A DNA stretch of 64,000 nucleotides from Polyodon spathula (taxonomy: Eukaryota > Chordata > Actinopteri > Acipenseriformes > Polyodontidae). Position 1 is the stretch's first letter. The number at the start of each line of letters is the position of its first letter. The notes beneath the pieces were generated by a model. It had not been told where the DNA came from. It saw nothing but the letters and a program-made list of their open reading frames with translations, and did not search any database. The DNA is taken from positions 9,622,298-9,686,297 of the forward strand of contig NC_054558.1 of NCBI RefSeq assembly GCF_017654505.1. Direction: 5' to 3'. Below, in pieces: positions 11,785-60,560 of the stretch. Both the position numbers and the translations under genes were made by a program.

Positions 11785-11830
11785 AAGACGTCATTAACTA
11801 TAAAAAGCTGTCCAAGGGACTGAATCGTTA
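11785..11830 (+). promoter_or_regulatory. lhfpl5: LHFPL5 promoter 1a: CRE-like site and TATA box
   Basis: ACGTCA at 11788-11793 is followed six bases later by TATAAAAAG at 11799-11807, then by GCTGTCC and CTGAATCGTTAG. The start codon of exon 1a is about 490 bp downstream. The same order of words, but without the TATA box, occurs upstream of exon 1b. Promoter function is inferred from position and from this paralogous alignment. Confidence 0.6.
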
Positions 11831-12297
11831 GCCGACTGAGGACAGAGCGAGAGAGAAAGAGAGACAGCAAGGAAGCACGCCATTAACAAATGGCCAGTTA
11901 TTATTAGATATCGCATCCCGTCATGTAGAGACATTACCAGATATATGGTGTATCTGTTGACTTTGAGAGTTCCAAGAATTAGACAAGGCTACTTAACATC
12001 TGAACTCTTTAATGAGCTTGTGAAGATACGATATGTTTTCAACTGCGGGAAGAAAAGAAGAAGATATTGTGGTACTAAAAAAAACCGAACCAGCGACGTG
12101 TGGTTCAAAAGTGGACAAGTAAAGCTGGGCTTTGAAATGGGGTGGGGGAAGTGATAACTTTTAACAGAGTCAATATAAACACACATCAACGAGCTGTAAT
12201 TGTGCTGCTGTATTATTGTTAATGATATTGCATTTCATAGATTTTTATGGATTTTTCTATTTTGTAAACTCACGACTCAGTCACGTTTTCTGCCAAG

Positions 12298-30147
<17,850 letters not shown>

Positions 30148-30425
30148 AATCCAGTTGCTATGGTAAGTACAGTAATATGTATTTTTTTTACAAAGACTAG
30201 TCAAAGTTTAAAATGTCTCTCTTCCTCAAACGAGGGCTTGCGACATCCAGATGTGTGTGGAAGTTGAAAGGCTGTCAAACAAAAGCTGCAATGAATAGTG
30301 TAGTGCAGGCATTGGCATAGGGCTATGCACTGAAAATACAATGTTACAAAGCTCTGCAATAAAAACACTGTTTAGAGAGGGCTGGGGAACTGCATTCCCA
30401 CCTTCACCTGCTGATTTGATTTCAG

Positions 30426-30800
30426 GATTACCAGTGAATTGGGTCCGAATGTCTTCCAGCAGGCTGCTCTTCCACCACAGACCCGCTTCACTGGCCCAGG
30501 GGCCGAGCTGGTGATCCTTGCTTCATTATAAACCGGGAGGCGAGCCTGTCCCGTCCCAAACGGAATATTGTGAACGAGTCAGACAAGTTTGAGAAAAAAA
30601 TGTAGGTCTGTCACCTGCTCATTTGAAATGACCTTAATATCAATTGCAGAAAGAATGTAAAAATATGTGTGTGTGTGTGTGTTTATTTGTTATGTACAAA
30701 GGGTGTTTCAAGCTCAACAGCACCACCTGGTGTTCTGTGGCAGGATTGAAATGGTGTTTGACTTGGTTACAGCACACCACATTGTATTTCATGGTAAGTA
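30426..30800 (+). other. lhfpl5: Candidate LHFPL5 3'UTR exon
   Basis: Begins after the acceptor GATTTCAG at 30425. No coding potential is evident. The end is not defined: no AATAAA is seen close by on this strand after 30426. One AATAAA at 30358-30363 would instead serve an unspliced 3'UTR. Confidence 0.35.
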
Positions 30801-31531
30801 AAAGTGATTGCTCTTTATGAAGATTACAGGTGTGCATACTGGGTCTAAAATGTGGATAAACACTGAAGTAGAATTATATCGTTTACAACTTGAGAAATCA
30901 GTGTAACAGTTGTCAGGGGGTAAGTTATGTGCAAGTCATCTCATTCCAGTTTTGATCAAGTTCCTTGAATTGTAAATATTTAACTTACCTGCTAAATCAA
31001 AAGTATTATTAAAATGACAGGCTTACAGGCATAAACTGGTATACCCTTGTGAATATGCAGAAGGAACACAGCAGGCTTATTTTTTCCATTGCCCCGCCAG
31101 TTCTGGAGACGAGGTAGGGTTCAGGCTCAGGCCCGAGCTCAGTGTTAAAGCAGCAGTGATCAGCAGTATTTCAGGCAAGTGCAACAGGATCTGGATCAGC
31201 ATCAGCTATGAAGGGCCCCTTTTAATTTACCATTGAAATACAACATTCCAGCATTCTATTCCAGCTCATTTCAATTGTTGTTTTGCTCAAGTTAAAACAG
31301 CTTGAATGTGACATTGATAACTTTACACTCCTGCTGCTGCTTTCAGATTGAGACAGGTAGATCCTGCTTTATTATAAAGATGAACATATTTGCCAGGGCC
31401 ACTGCATGTTTGATGAATAATCATTAAGAGATTTATGGTGTATGCAGGTTATATATCTCTTCACAGCATCAGTCTGATCAGAACTGGAAAAAGGATCTGC
31501 CCCTGCAGCTGGGAGAGAGAAGCTTCCATAT

Positions 31532-31872
31532 CAGGGCTTCTCAAACTCTGTCCTGGGGACCCCCTGTGGTTGTTGGTTTTTATTCCAACCAAGCTCTCAA
31601 TTACTCAACTAGACCCTTAATTGAACTGATAATTTGCATAATTAGACCTTTTTACTTGTTTCCAGCTTGTAAACAGTTGCAGTTCAAGTTACTTATCAAA
31701 TGTTATAGCTAACTTGATGTATGCAATTGTTCAAGAGCTGAAAAAAGAGTAAAAAGGTCTAATTAAGCAAATTATCAGTTTAATTAAGGGCATAATTAAG
31801 TAACTGAGAGCTCAGTTGGAACAAAAAACACCGCGACAGGGAGTCCCCCAGGACAGAGTTTGAGAAGCCCTG
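31532..31872. mobile_element. Foldback hAT-like MITE
   Basis: A 341-bp element starts CAGGGCTTCTCAAACTCTGT and ends with the reverse complement (ACAGAGTTTGAGAAGCCCTG). The complementarity continues inward (GGGGACCCCCTG against AGGGAGTCCCCC; AATTTGCATAATTAGACCTT against its counterpart), so most of the element folds back on itself. Flanks share only CCATA, so the target-site duplication is imperfect. The CAGGG termini are typical of hAT elements. It has no coding capacity. Confidence 0.75.
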
Positions 31873-32109
31873 CCATACATTCACAGCCATGTTGTTTCGT
31901 TACTGTTAAGATTTAGATAAGATTTTACCAGAGCTAAGTCAAATTTGGTTTTCATGGACGCATTTACATTTGCAGTACGAGTGTTGAAAACGGGACCACA
32001 TGTTGAAATTTGTGACAAACGTTGTTTCGCTACTATCCACACACACTACTGTCACAGTTGTCGTTTTCCACCAAATCAACAGTACGAAGGTCACTCTTTA
32101 AATCAGGAC

Positions 32110-32430
32110 TGAAAGGATGTGTTGCAGTAAGAATACCTCTGTTAAGGGGAACAAGACTAAAAGGCTAAAATATGCACAACAACAAAGAAATTGGACTAGG
32201 GAACAATGGTCAAAGGTACTTTGGACTGTTGATGGATGGACAACGACACCTGTGCCTTCTGCCAGCTCTGTATTAGTTCAGTGTTTGTCTTCTTTCTATT
32301 CCTTAAGGCCATTATCTTCAAGTATTGCTCATCTTTGTTAGACAGCTTTTTGGGTCTTCCAGTCCTGGGTTTGTCAATTACAGATTATGTTTCTCTGTAG
32401 TTGTTGATTATGCTTCGGCTACCACACCTT
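32110..32430. mobile_element. Rearranged Tc1/mariner transposase remnant, two halves head-to-head
   Basis: On the plus strand about 32155-32226 encodes RLKYAQQQRNWTREQWSKVL, the conserved segment just before the second catalytic Asp region of Tc1 transposases. On the minus strand about 32385-32235 encodes KPRTGRPKKLSNKDEQYLK and ALRNRKKTNTELIQSW, the N-terminal helix-turn-helix region. The two parts point toward each other, so one half was inverted after insertion. The copy has no complete catalytic domain. Confidence 0.7.
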
Positions 32431-32598
32431 GAAAATCGAGTGATGCAAGTTATTTCACTCAGTGCATTTCCTTCTTTATGCGAGTCAAGTTTGTTATCAT
32501 AGTAGAAGGCTTTGAGTAAAGTGTTGATGCTCATAATGCAGAGTAGAAAAATGCAACATCCAAGACTTTTGCACAGCAGTGTGCTTATGTATGTATAT

Positions 32599-32721
32599 AT
32601 TATATACACACACACATATATATATATATATACACACACATATATATACACACACATATATATACACACACATATATATACACACACATATATATACACA
32701 CACATACATATATATATATAT

Positions 32722-32814
<93 letters not shown>

Positions 32815-32816
32815 TA
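32599..32816. repeat. (TA)n/(CA)n compound microsatellite
   Basis: Alternating TATATA and CACACA blocks of about 8-14 bp, followed by a pure TA run of about 85 bp. All Tyr/Ile/His/Thr open frames on both strands across it are artefacts. Confidence 0.95.
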
Positions 32817-33879
32817 TGTAAATAAAGCACAATATGTATTTATGTCAAATAAGTTTTGCTTGTACTATTTGTGGAGGTTTTTCATTAAACTATGCCATGT
32901 TGTATACAGTTCAGAAATACACGGATGTTAAAAAGCATAATAAAAGCATGTTCCAATTTTATTGAAATTAAACTTGTAGAATTTTGACTGTTATTTTGCA
33001 TCTTTTCCTGCATCATGCGTGACTTGTGTCTGATCACTCAAGTGAAGAATTTGGATCACTTCATATGGGGTGACCCAGGGGAAAAAAAAAAAAAAAGAAG
33101 GTTCATTATCACCAGCATCGCCATTGCCAGATCACTGTTCAAACTGCTAAAAACTCACTGACATGTACGGTAAGGGACTGAATGCCCTTCCTTGTTAATC
33201 CAGCATCCTTTACCAGTACTGTACACCAACACTAACACTGTGCTGCATGCTCACAGAACAAGCTTCCACGGCCCGTCTCCCAGGTCACACTGAACATTTG
33301 ATCTTTTATAAACAAACAGAAAGGTGAGGCTCAGGAACTCCGAACATGGAATAAGCACTCCCAAATATCAGACTATTGGGCTCTTCATCTGGTCAACCGA
33401 AATGTGCGTTCTTAATGTCTTCACCAAGCAGGCTCCGTTTGTGTCTTGAGAACTGAAGCATGCCTAATTCTCGCAAGGTCATTGACACAAAGAACGGTAA
33501 CCTTCAATGGCAGAGCATGCATTTCCGTAACAGAAAAACAAGCACACAATGCTCACTGCTAAACCAAGATAACCAAATCAAAATGAATTCTCTGCTCATT
33601 AACAATTAATGAATCTCTTACATCACCACATTATTACACTAAATTAGACAGGAATTACATTTTCCTGCTCCAGTGTAATCCCAGATTTTGTTCTTTATAA
33701 AGATTTAAAACTAACCCATTACATATTATAACAAAAAATAAATATTTAAAGATAGTTTAACATTCATGCAAACATGGTTTAGAAGGAGGACCACCGGAGA
33801 TGAAAACGGTTCTGTGAAGAGGCCGAGGATAAAGGGCCGACAGTTGAAGAGTAAACAAAAGCCTGGACCATAACACAGC

Positions 33880-35038
33880 CAATTGTTTCAAAATTCTCTT
33901 TATTGGGAACTAAGGAAAAGTCAACTCATTTCAGTTAGTTTAGCAGTCATGGTCAAGAGCATGAAAAGAAAACTGCTGAAGACAACAGTGCTGAAAAGGG
34001 TCCTTTAAAAAAAACAACAAACAGAAAAGTGCTCTCTTACAGCTGGGCTATTGAGAGTTCAAGCAATAACTACAACAGCGTTCCAGTCTCTTCTCTTTCC
34101 TTCTTGTTTTAAAGCTACAAGAGAAGCATGGTCAGTATGAAAACAAATGTTAAAAAGCAGACTACACAGAGAAAAGCTTCCATGTTATTTAAAACTTCCT
34201 AAGCACTACTCCACTAATTTCTTAGCTAACACACACCAATATCTGGAATTCTTTACTGTACATAACCAATATACAGAACAAGGCCAACTCTTTGGTACGA
34301 GTATAAAGTCTTCATTCCCCCCTCAGCAACATCTTAACATCTGTTTCTACAGTGGTATGTAGAAGTTCTTAGTCAAAGTGTATACTCGCACGCAGGGAAG
34401 AAATATGTTTGCATGAAACAGTTAGAAACACTACTGCAGAATGTAACGTTCAACATACAGGCAAGAGATCTCTGCTAGAGATGTCACAATATGCATTACA
34501 GCAAAATCCAACTAAGAAAACACCCTTTCTTGCCATCCTGCTGATCCCACAACAGATACCCCCCCCCCATACAAAAGAACGAGGCACCTTGAACAGCAGC
34601 CATAAAAGGGCTCAGACCCCAGATTTTCAGAATAGAAAAAAAAAAAACTGCCATGCATTCCTCAGAGTTATAGGAGGAGCAGTGCAGATTTAGTAGTTCA
34701 CTTTTTTTTCTCTCTCGTCTTAGTTTGGCTGTATTAACAAAAATGCTTTGAAAAGAACAAGCACTTTCATTTAAAAAAAAAAAAAACGCAGTACCCCTCA
34801 CCCTAATCCTCAAATGATCCGTCACAAGTTAGTTAAAACGCATCTCACAGGACTTCAGTACAAAACAGGACTTGCACTCTCCAGTACTATCAAGTAAAAA
34901 CCATACAAAAAGCAAAATCAGCAAGAATGGAGTATTCATCATATTGTGTCATCTCTAGCCCACCCTCCCCTCGCCCCAGACGCACACACAGAGCGGGGAG
35001 CTGCGGCAGGGCTGTGTCCGGAGCGGTGCTGCAGGTTG
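33880..35038 (-). other. srpk1: SRPK1 3'UTR (inferred)
   Basis: Sequence between the SRPK1 stop codon and the first good polyadenylation signal. It holds short homopolymer runs (A/T, and C at 34560) and no coding signal of note. Confidence 0.5.
33899..33904 (-). terminator. srpk1: SRPK1 polyadenylation signal
   Basis: Plus-strand TTTATT reads AATAAA on the SRPK1 strand, 1.13 kb after the stop codon. It would give a 3'UTR of about 33880-35038. The end of the mRNA is an inference. Confidence 0.5.
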
Positions 35039-52981
<17,943 letters not shown>

Positions 52982-53461
52982 CTGCGAACAAAACAGATCA
53001 GACATTGGTAGGATCACCCAATATATAATGCTATTGACTCTGTCACATGCCACATACGCCAGGTCCTGTAAACCGAGCACCCACGCATCCCCCCCCAGCA
53101 GCTTTTAGAAGATACATGCTGAGATTATCATCTGAAATTGTAATGCTGTAACCCTTGTTTACATATGCCCATAGCAGTGCTTGCACTGGTTTTCTAGTTA
53201 CTACACACACACACACGTTAGAACAGTCCCACAGATGTTGACTTGGCACCTTGCACTTCTGGTGGCCAGGACTAACCAATGAATGAATGTCTTTCGACAG
53301 GCAGGAGGATGAAGAGTTCTAAAATAGGCCTTTGACACAAAGCCCTACCCAGAATAATGAAAAGAAATCTCCTATTTTGCAGATCTAACTAAAGTCAGAA
53401 GAGAATAAAATAGTGCTCAGACAAATATGCAAACAAATATTTTGACATGCCATGTGCGACA

Positions 53462-53496
<35 letters not shown>
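53462..53496. repeat. Poly(A) run
   Basis: About 34 consecutive A, with a second run of about 22 A at 53702-53722. Confidence 0.95.
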
Positions 53497-53500
<4 letters not shown>

Positions 53501-54113
53501 TCTGTATAACATGCAGTTAACTTCTGCGATTATTGCGTATTCTTTTAACGCATGTTAATATCAATATTATTTCTTGACATTTACTTTCAAATTTATTGTT
53601 TTATTAATACAACAGGCTTTTATCAGCATCTAGTTTGTTTGCGCGCTGCACCGACTGCTTCCTAACTTTCCCTGGAAACAGAGGGACGGGGAAGTCTGTG
53701 CAAAAAAAAAAAAAAAAAAAAAGGTCAGGCCGTGATATGCAATGTAACAAAAGAGTCATACTGAACGTAGCATCGCCTGTTTCATACAGAATATTCATCT
53801 GGCTCGGAATTTTAGGGACCACCAGGAGATTAGCATTTTCCAACCTCGGAATGACCAGGGACATAAGGGATTTTAAAGAGAAGAAGATTCACGACCATGC
53901 AAGGCCTTATAAGTAATAAAAACTTAAATAATACAAATCATAATAGCACCATTAATAAAACAAAACTAAATGACATGAATGCAGTAATTATATCAATTAA
54001 ACATGCAATTAAAACCAAGATGAACTAAGAAATTTTAAATAGCAAGATTAATCACGATTACTTCATTATTATTTTTAATACTATTGTAAGAGATCTAATG
54101 GTTTTATGTATAA

Positions 54114-54116
<3 letters not shown>

Positions 54117-54194
<78 letters not shown>

Positions 54195-54196
54195 AA
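54117..54196. repeat. (TA)n microsatellite
   Basis: A TA dinucleotide run of about 78 bp, interrupted once by TG. Confidence 0.95.
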
Positions 54197-54394
54197 GTAT
54201 GCATATGCACTCAAAGAGCCAGCTGCCCAACATTTCGATATGTTGTACATACCTTTCTCAAGGGATAAATATATAAAACAAACACAGGTTCAACACAGCA
54301 GCTCTTGAGCCTCTACTTAAAAGTTTTAGACGGCAAAATGTAAACAAACTAGATTATGTGCACGCATGCATATTGGTCTCTATGGAAAGCCACC

Positions 54395-54720
54395 TGGGAC
54401 CAGGGTGTCCTCGGCTCACCACTCACCAGCGACCCCTGTTCTATGGAAAAAGTCTGGCCGGGCGCCTGTAGGCTTGCCTGTTAGCTGCCCGGGAGCTGCG
54501 TTGTCCTCCACGCTGTAGGCTGCGCGGCTGCATGGTGAATCCGCAGCTTGTAAAGAAGCGGTCCGCTGGAGGACAGCGTGTGTTCGTCTTCGCCGCTCCC
54601 GAGTCAGCACAGGGGTAGTAGTGGTGAACCGAGCATAAATAAATAATAATTGGCCATTTCAAATTGGGAGAAAATAAAAAAATAATTGGCAACGACTAAA
54701 ATTTTTATTTTTTTTTTTAA
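54395..54720. repeat. Dispersed repeat family R1, diverged copy 3
   Basis: Shares TCCTCGGCTCACCACTC, AATAATAATTGGCCATTTCA and AATTGGGAGAAAATAAAAAA-type words with the two other copies, around a unique GC-rich middle. The relation is by eye and less certain. Confidence 0.4.
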
Positions 54721-57700
54721 AATCAGTTTTCATTTGCTTGTTCAGCTGCAAAAAGGCACAAGTAAACCTCATGTTTATTACTTTATGAAAACGTGTCGAT
54801 GGCAGGTGTTTACTGTGCAGAAACGGCAATGGCAAGGAATGAAAAAAAAAGAAAGAAATAAAACGTGTCAACGTTATGTACTATCTATTTCAGAAATAAA
54901 CAACATTTAACTTGAACAGCTACTTGGCATCCTTTGTTTTGTAGTTAATTCACTGGGGTAAAGCAAGTCCTACACAACTTATTATTTACTTCTGGGATGT
55001 TTTTCTATTTTAATTTGTTACATATTGTAAGGTCTTGCTGTAAATAAAAAGGCACACACCCACCCTGATGCTAAGATGTCTGTTTCTGCCTGCTTTCAGG
55101 GCAATATAATGGCTTTTATTACTTTTTGAAAAACGAACTTACATCCGAAAGGATATTTAAATTACGAGAGAATAGCCGAACATGAAAAAAAAAAAATCAC
55201 GCTTTTGTCCCAGCACTAGGTAAAACTGAATAAAAAAGGGACACATTTAAATACTTAATATTGGTATGCATCTGGAAGTTATCACTGTGCATCTGAAACA
55301 TCCAGGGATCAGTCTGAAATAGGACAAGAAAACAAGTGTGGAAAGAGTTCAGAGAAGAAGTTATGAGGAACACCCAGAGAGGCTACTTGGATGAATCATA
55401 AATATAAATCCCTTTTTGAAGTATTGTCGTCGTGCGTTAAAAATAACTGGCTTTATATAGGACACAGGAAGACATGGCCAAATCTGAGCAAAAAGTAAAA
55501 GTAGGCTGTGCTGTCCTGATCTTACCCAATATCAACTTGCCAAAAGCTTTTCTCTCTAGTATGTAAAGACACTCCAAGCTTTTGCAATTAAAATATAAAA
55601 CTTTTAATGATATTGATCTCCGAGTCATTGTTGCTTGACTTTGCCTTTCTAATTTGGAAGCCGAGGGTGGAATGCACTGAATAGCAGACAAATCTTTTTT
55701 ATTTATTTTTTTTAAATCACTTCAAAATAAAATGCTGAGGTGACTCATGACTTGAGACCTGACTAATCACTGCAGTAGTATTGAGTATTTTGAAAAACAA
55801 GCCGTCATTTGACAAGTGTATAAATTCTACTATAAAATAAAAGCATACCAAAAAAAAAAAAATTAAAAATAATGCATCTACTCAATATGAGAATAGTGAA
55901 CAAAAATGACCCAATTAGACTATCAATTTGCTTCAGAATAGTATTGATCTATAAAAATGAAAAGTACAACAATGTGATGTTTTCTGGGCTCAAGTGGTTT
56001 GCTTTGCATTAACTAGCACTCCTTTCTGTAAACAGGTGATATTTGGAAGACTGCATTGCTACTTTTTACTTTCCTAGTGCTTCCATTTATGGTACAGTTA
56101 ACCATATAGCCACTCAAGCGATACACTGAGCATAAATCTATTCCTACAGAATGTAACCCACAGAAAAGTGGATACCCCGATATCAGAAACCAGTTGTTAG
56201 ACTTGGTCAGTACTGGGACCTCTATTTATATTTAAAAACAAAACAAAACACACACACACACGCTAGGAGATGCAATCTTCTTAAAACCAGCCAGCTCCTT
56301 GGCAAGCTGTTGGGAGCTGTGCTGCTGGAGTCGCCATCCTTCAAACAGCACGTTAACAGGCACTTCTCTGGCAATGTTTTACATAAGAGTGAGGGGGGGG
56401 GGGCGGGAGTAACCTCAGTTTCCAGCCGACTTTTTGTTACATAGGATAGCAAATTATTTCAATGTATTAAAGGTGTACATTAAATGTCTGTAGACATATT
56501 CTGTTTAAACCTCCCGGATACAGACATTCCATCAGGCAATTTCTAGAACTCTCCTCAAACTATACGCAGCAAAACAAAACACATGGAACCATTTTTCCAA
56601 GACACATTTAAGAGAGTAGCCGTGGTGTTGGCTTGCTATCTTAACTCTCTGCAAACCTTTCCAGAATGAGTAAATAAAATGTTAAGTAGTGTTCCTCATG
56701 CAATTACATGCAGCTACACTTCCTACATGCTTTCAGACTCTGCCCATGTTAGACAAGCATCCACTCAGCCCCGAAGCATACCTGACTGGAATAAAAAACA
56801 CATCTATAAAATCTGCAGCCCCTCTGTTTCCAAGTCTAAAAAACAGCACGGAACCCACACAAAATCCACAGCAACATGTACATGAAAACAAAGGAATAGA
56901 AAGATGGACAGCAAAACAGGATTTAGCAACAGAAACAGCAATTTAAAAAACACCCACAGATAAACAAAGTACACACGCAGCCATCTGAATTCATTCTGTC
57001 TCGCTGCAGCCAGATGCTTAACATGTTGCTTTGAATTGAAATGTTCCCTGTCAAGCAGCATCCATGTTTCACACTACATGCAATTTTCCCCAATTACAAA
57101 TCAAGCCGCTGATTCTCTCCCCCAAGCAAGCATTCAGCAATCTGCATTTACACTGCCCTAATTATTGTGACTGTATTACAATATTACATAACAAGCAAAC
57201 ATAATCTGTACTCGTCTTGAATTTGCTTTACTTACCAGAAAAAAATATATATTTTAAAAAAACTGACTCTCCTATTGATTATTTCTGTTGATGGCCTTTT
57301 CTGATGCCACTTAGATGTTTTAAATCCAAAGATTAGGATTGAAATCGCAGCAGCAGCAATAACTGAACAAGCACCACGTTATTAAAGCACAGCTGCTCTT
57401 TACATTACCTGCTTGAAGCGCGGATACCCATTTGAAATGGTAGCCCTGAAGACAGCCCGCAGGTTTTGGACAAAGCCATCTCAATGTGTTTGGGATGCCA
57501 AGCCCCAGAAAGCTCTGCAGGCAGCAGAGTATCCAGCTTTCCAACCGACAGCAGTGTCGTCAACACAAGAGCTTCCCACCTACTGGAGTGCTGGCTGCAG
57601 AAGCTCAGCTCAGCACTGCACTGCAATGCAGGTGATGCAAGGGAATTCAGTTTCACAGCTATTTACACTACTGGAGTTCAAGCCTCCGCAACAGGTTTCT

Positions 57701-59059
57701 ACGGTAATACACCAGAATTCTAGTTAAAACTGCAGTACTCACAAGCATGTTCCATTTGTGACGTGTGTGTCCGTTTTACATACATTACCACTGTTTGACC
57801 TCATAAGATTAAAAAATAAAAATTCACCTTGCTCATGAATTGTTTTAATTACACTTCACACTTAATATTCCTAAAGTATCTTAAGATGTATTGGTTTTAA
57901 CAGATCAGTTGCTGTTGTCTGTATAATAAATCTTACCAAGCCAAAAGCAATTTGTATAATAATGTAATTATACAGTAACACCGACGCGGACAAAGCAATC
58001 ACAGTCCCATAGGAAAAGGGACACGTGATCTTTTTGCTGTTTCAAATTAAAAAAAAAAAAAGAGTAAAACCTGCCACTTAACCATGTGACTTTCCAGGCC
58101 ACAGACTGTTCCCTTCTTCAGACAATCTGCTATGTTACCTTAAAATATGCTCCAAGATTACGCCCCCTAAAAGTGTTAAAAACGAGAACAGTGAGGCTTA
58201 GCTTTTTTTACTTAATATACCATATGAGGTTAGTTAGAAAACATTCAAAATTTCCCTGGTGCCTGAATTAAATCGACGTTTATGGCTCCCCCAATGATAT
58301 ACATATAATGGCTATTAATCCCGGCTAGGTTAATTTCAAAGAATACACCATGTTGTAATGTTTTTCTTCTTCATCATCACTGGTTGTGTGCACAGATCTG
58401 AACTGTTACAGTTTCCTGGAATGCAAGTGAAGTACTACAATAAAAACAGCATATAAATGTATCAGTAATACAGCAGTAGTTCTGTATGCCATATCCAAAG
58501 AAACAAAGTCTTGCACTGGGGCTCCCATTAGCACACCTGTACCCACCTAAAAATAGATCTCTAAGGGATGCAGAGAACAGCCTTCAGCAGGAAAAATGCT
58601 CAGCTATTTTTAGAAAATGTACTTAAAATGCAAACTTGCTGGTTTTTATTCCAGAGACCCCTGCTATTGTTGCAATTTCCCTTGCCACATGAAATGAAAT
58701 CTTAGCTACATCTCAGCCTCTTTAAATTGACACATTAATGGCACATTAATGAAGAAATGAAATGAAGCTGGTCCTTTGCCTAGATGAAGCGTATCCTAGG
58801 AAACGGGTCAGCTGCTGAATCTTTGTTTCGGAGGTCTCTTCTCCAGTGACGTACATCATGCAGAAATACATCAAAGCGAGTATGCTACAGTGCTTACACC
58901 AATCTGTGGAGATTTATTTATTTATTTTTTTTAAACAAAGGGACTCAGTTTTAATGTAACCTTCACAATACCATTCATTCTCTGCTAACAACCTAGCCCA
59001 TACACTTGTATACTTAACAATTAACATTCGTGACACACAACATAAAACAAAACAAAAGC

Positions 59060-59620
59060 CACAGTGGAAGTGGAAACCTGGAATTCTACAGTAATGCCTA
59101 AACCTCAGGGCGACTGTGTAACGTGTGGATGTGGGTGGAGCGAATTAATGTTGGTGATAGGGTTAGTGATTGCGAGTGCTATGCTGTGTACAATTGAACG
59201 ATATAGGCACAGCAGTTTTTTGTGTTGTTTGTTTAAACAGTTTATTTTGACCACTACACCCATTTGTTTTGTTTGTTAGGGTTTTTGTTTTTAATTAAAA
59301 GTGCGTAACTGCGCTTAAAACCAGCAGCTCGTGTCTCTCCCGGACAGAAACAGTCTTGCCAGTGACGCTACCCTGTCACACGTGGGGTCAGTGTGGGATA
59401 GTGCCCCTGGAGACAGAGGCAGAGCTGCCGGTTTATTAAAGGGATTAGAGAAAAAGGGAAAATTGACCACAGCAAGGAAAACAGGGACAAGCAGCGGCAC
59501 CAGTTGGGGCAGAAGGGGCTCCTACGTGTGAGGAATATGGGGACTTTGGACACGTCTACAGGAGGCCTCCTCATGACATGAGGTGGAGTCCTGTGAGGAA
59601 TGGCTTTGCTTGAAGGCTCT
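59060..59620 (+). mobile_element. Possible LTR retrotransposon remnant (LTR end, primer-binding-like site, gag-like finger)
   Basis: A segment with TTAATTAAAAG (polyadenylation-like) leads to CGCTACCCTGTCACA, then GTGGGGTCAGTGTGGGATAG, which resembles the LTR end plus primer-binding region of Ty3/gypsy elements. Further on the frame reads CEEYGDFGHVYRRPPHD, like a degraded CCHC finger. No protease, polymerase or second LTR was found. Confidence 0.35.
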
Positions 59621-59799
59621 CCAAAAGTTGGATCCCCCCTCCTTCCCAGTGCTGTGGGATGGCGATAGCAACACCTATCTCAGCTCTCAAGGCCTCAGGT
59701 TGGTGCCTCACCTATTGGGGTTGGATCATTTCTAGGAAGAGCAGCTGCCAGCCTTAGTGCCGAAGAAAAGGAGGGGTAGTCATTCCCGAAAGTCAGCAG

Positions 59800-60000
59800 G
59801 GAAGCTGTCTCCAGCAGCCAAGAAAGGGGGGGGGTGGGGGGGGGGGCCAAGAAAGGGGGGCCCCCCCCTGTCTCCAGCGGCCAAGAAAGGAGGGGGGCTG
59901 TCTCCAGCCAAGAAAGGAGGGGGGCTGTCTCCAGAGCCCAAGAAAGGAGGGGGGCTGTCTCCAGAGCCCAAGAAAGGAGGGGGGCTGTCTCCAGCTGCAT
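59800..60000. repeat. G-rich 28-32 bp minisatellite
   Basis: About six copies of AAGAAAGGAGGGGGGCTGTC plus TCCAGAGCCC, preceded by a run of mostly G. The Pro-rich 107- and 115-codon minus frames and the Gly/Lys-rich plus frame across it are repeat artefacts. Confidence 0.88.
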
Positions 60001-60019
60001 GACCCGAGGGGCCAGCATT

Positions 60020-60560
60020 GCTACTGTCGGAAGGGCCCTGGGTCACTGCCAGCACTTGCACTGCCAGTGTGCCCCGCACCGCTGCCAGCAGTGCTACTGC
60101 CAAAGGAGGAGGCGAGGGGACCACCACCCCTACCTTCTGATCCGGTGCTAATGGGGTCAGAGCCCTTAATCAGGGCTCCCAGAAACCCGCCATTTGTGTC
60201 TGGATTTTTGGTCGCCACATCACCAGGCACAGTTGGTTGCCTGGTCTGCTTTGCTCCCCCTGATGGGCCAGACATCACTCCATGGTCAACTAGGCTCGCA
60301 CCTCTGCCGGCTGCTTCACCTGTCCGGTTGCCAACCTGCGCTCCCAAAGCCCAGCCCCGCCCTGCCCTGTCCACGTCGCTTGGGTCCCCAAGGAGACACC
60401 AGGGTCGGGACCAACCCACCCACAAGAATCCACACTGGGAAACATGGAAATGAGGGGCAGGGTGTGTGTATGCTGTGCACAAGAAGACGTATGTGGCTGT
60501 GCAAGAGAGGAGGTCCTGTGTAACTAATCTAAAACCCTGATCTGCCGAGTCGTAATCAGC
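60020..60560. other. GC-rich block without a supported gene
   Basis: GC content is clearly above the surrounding AT-rich intron. Frames of 246 codons (minus) and 128 codons (plus) are open. No domain is recognised in either and no splice or start context favours one. It may belong to the adjacent LTR-like remnant. Confidence 0.35.

Larger units (their letters stand above)
30900..33880. other. LHFPL5-SRPK1 convergent intergenic region
   Basis: No gene is recognised. The region contains the foldback element, the Tc1 remnant and the compound microsatellite listed separately. The remaining sequence is AT-rich and unclassified. Confidence 0.6.

Noticed and set aside
32385..32931. Several 75-140-codon ORFs rich in Tyr, Ile and Cys
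   Set aside because: Artefacts of the TA/CA compound microsatellite.
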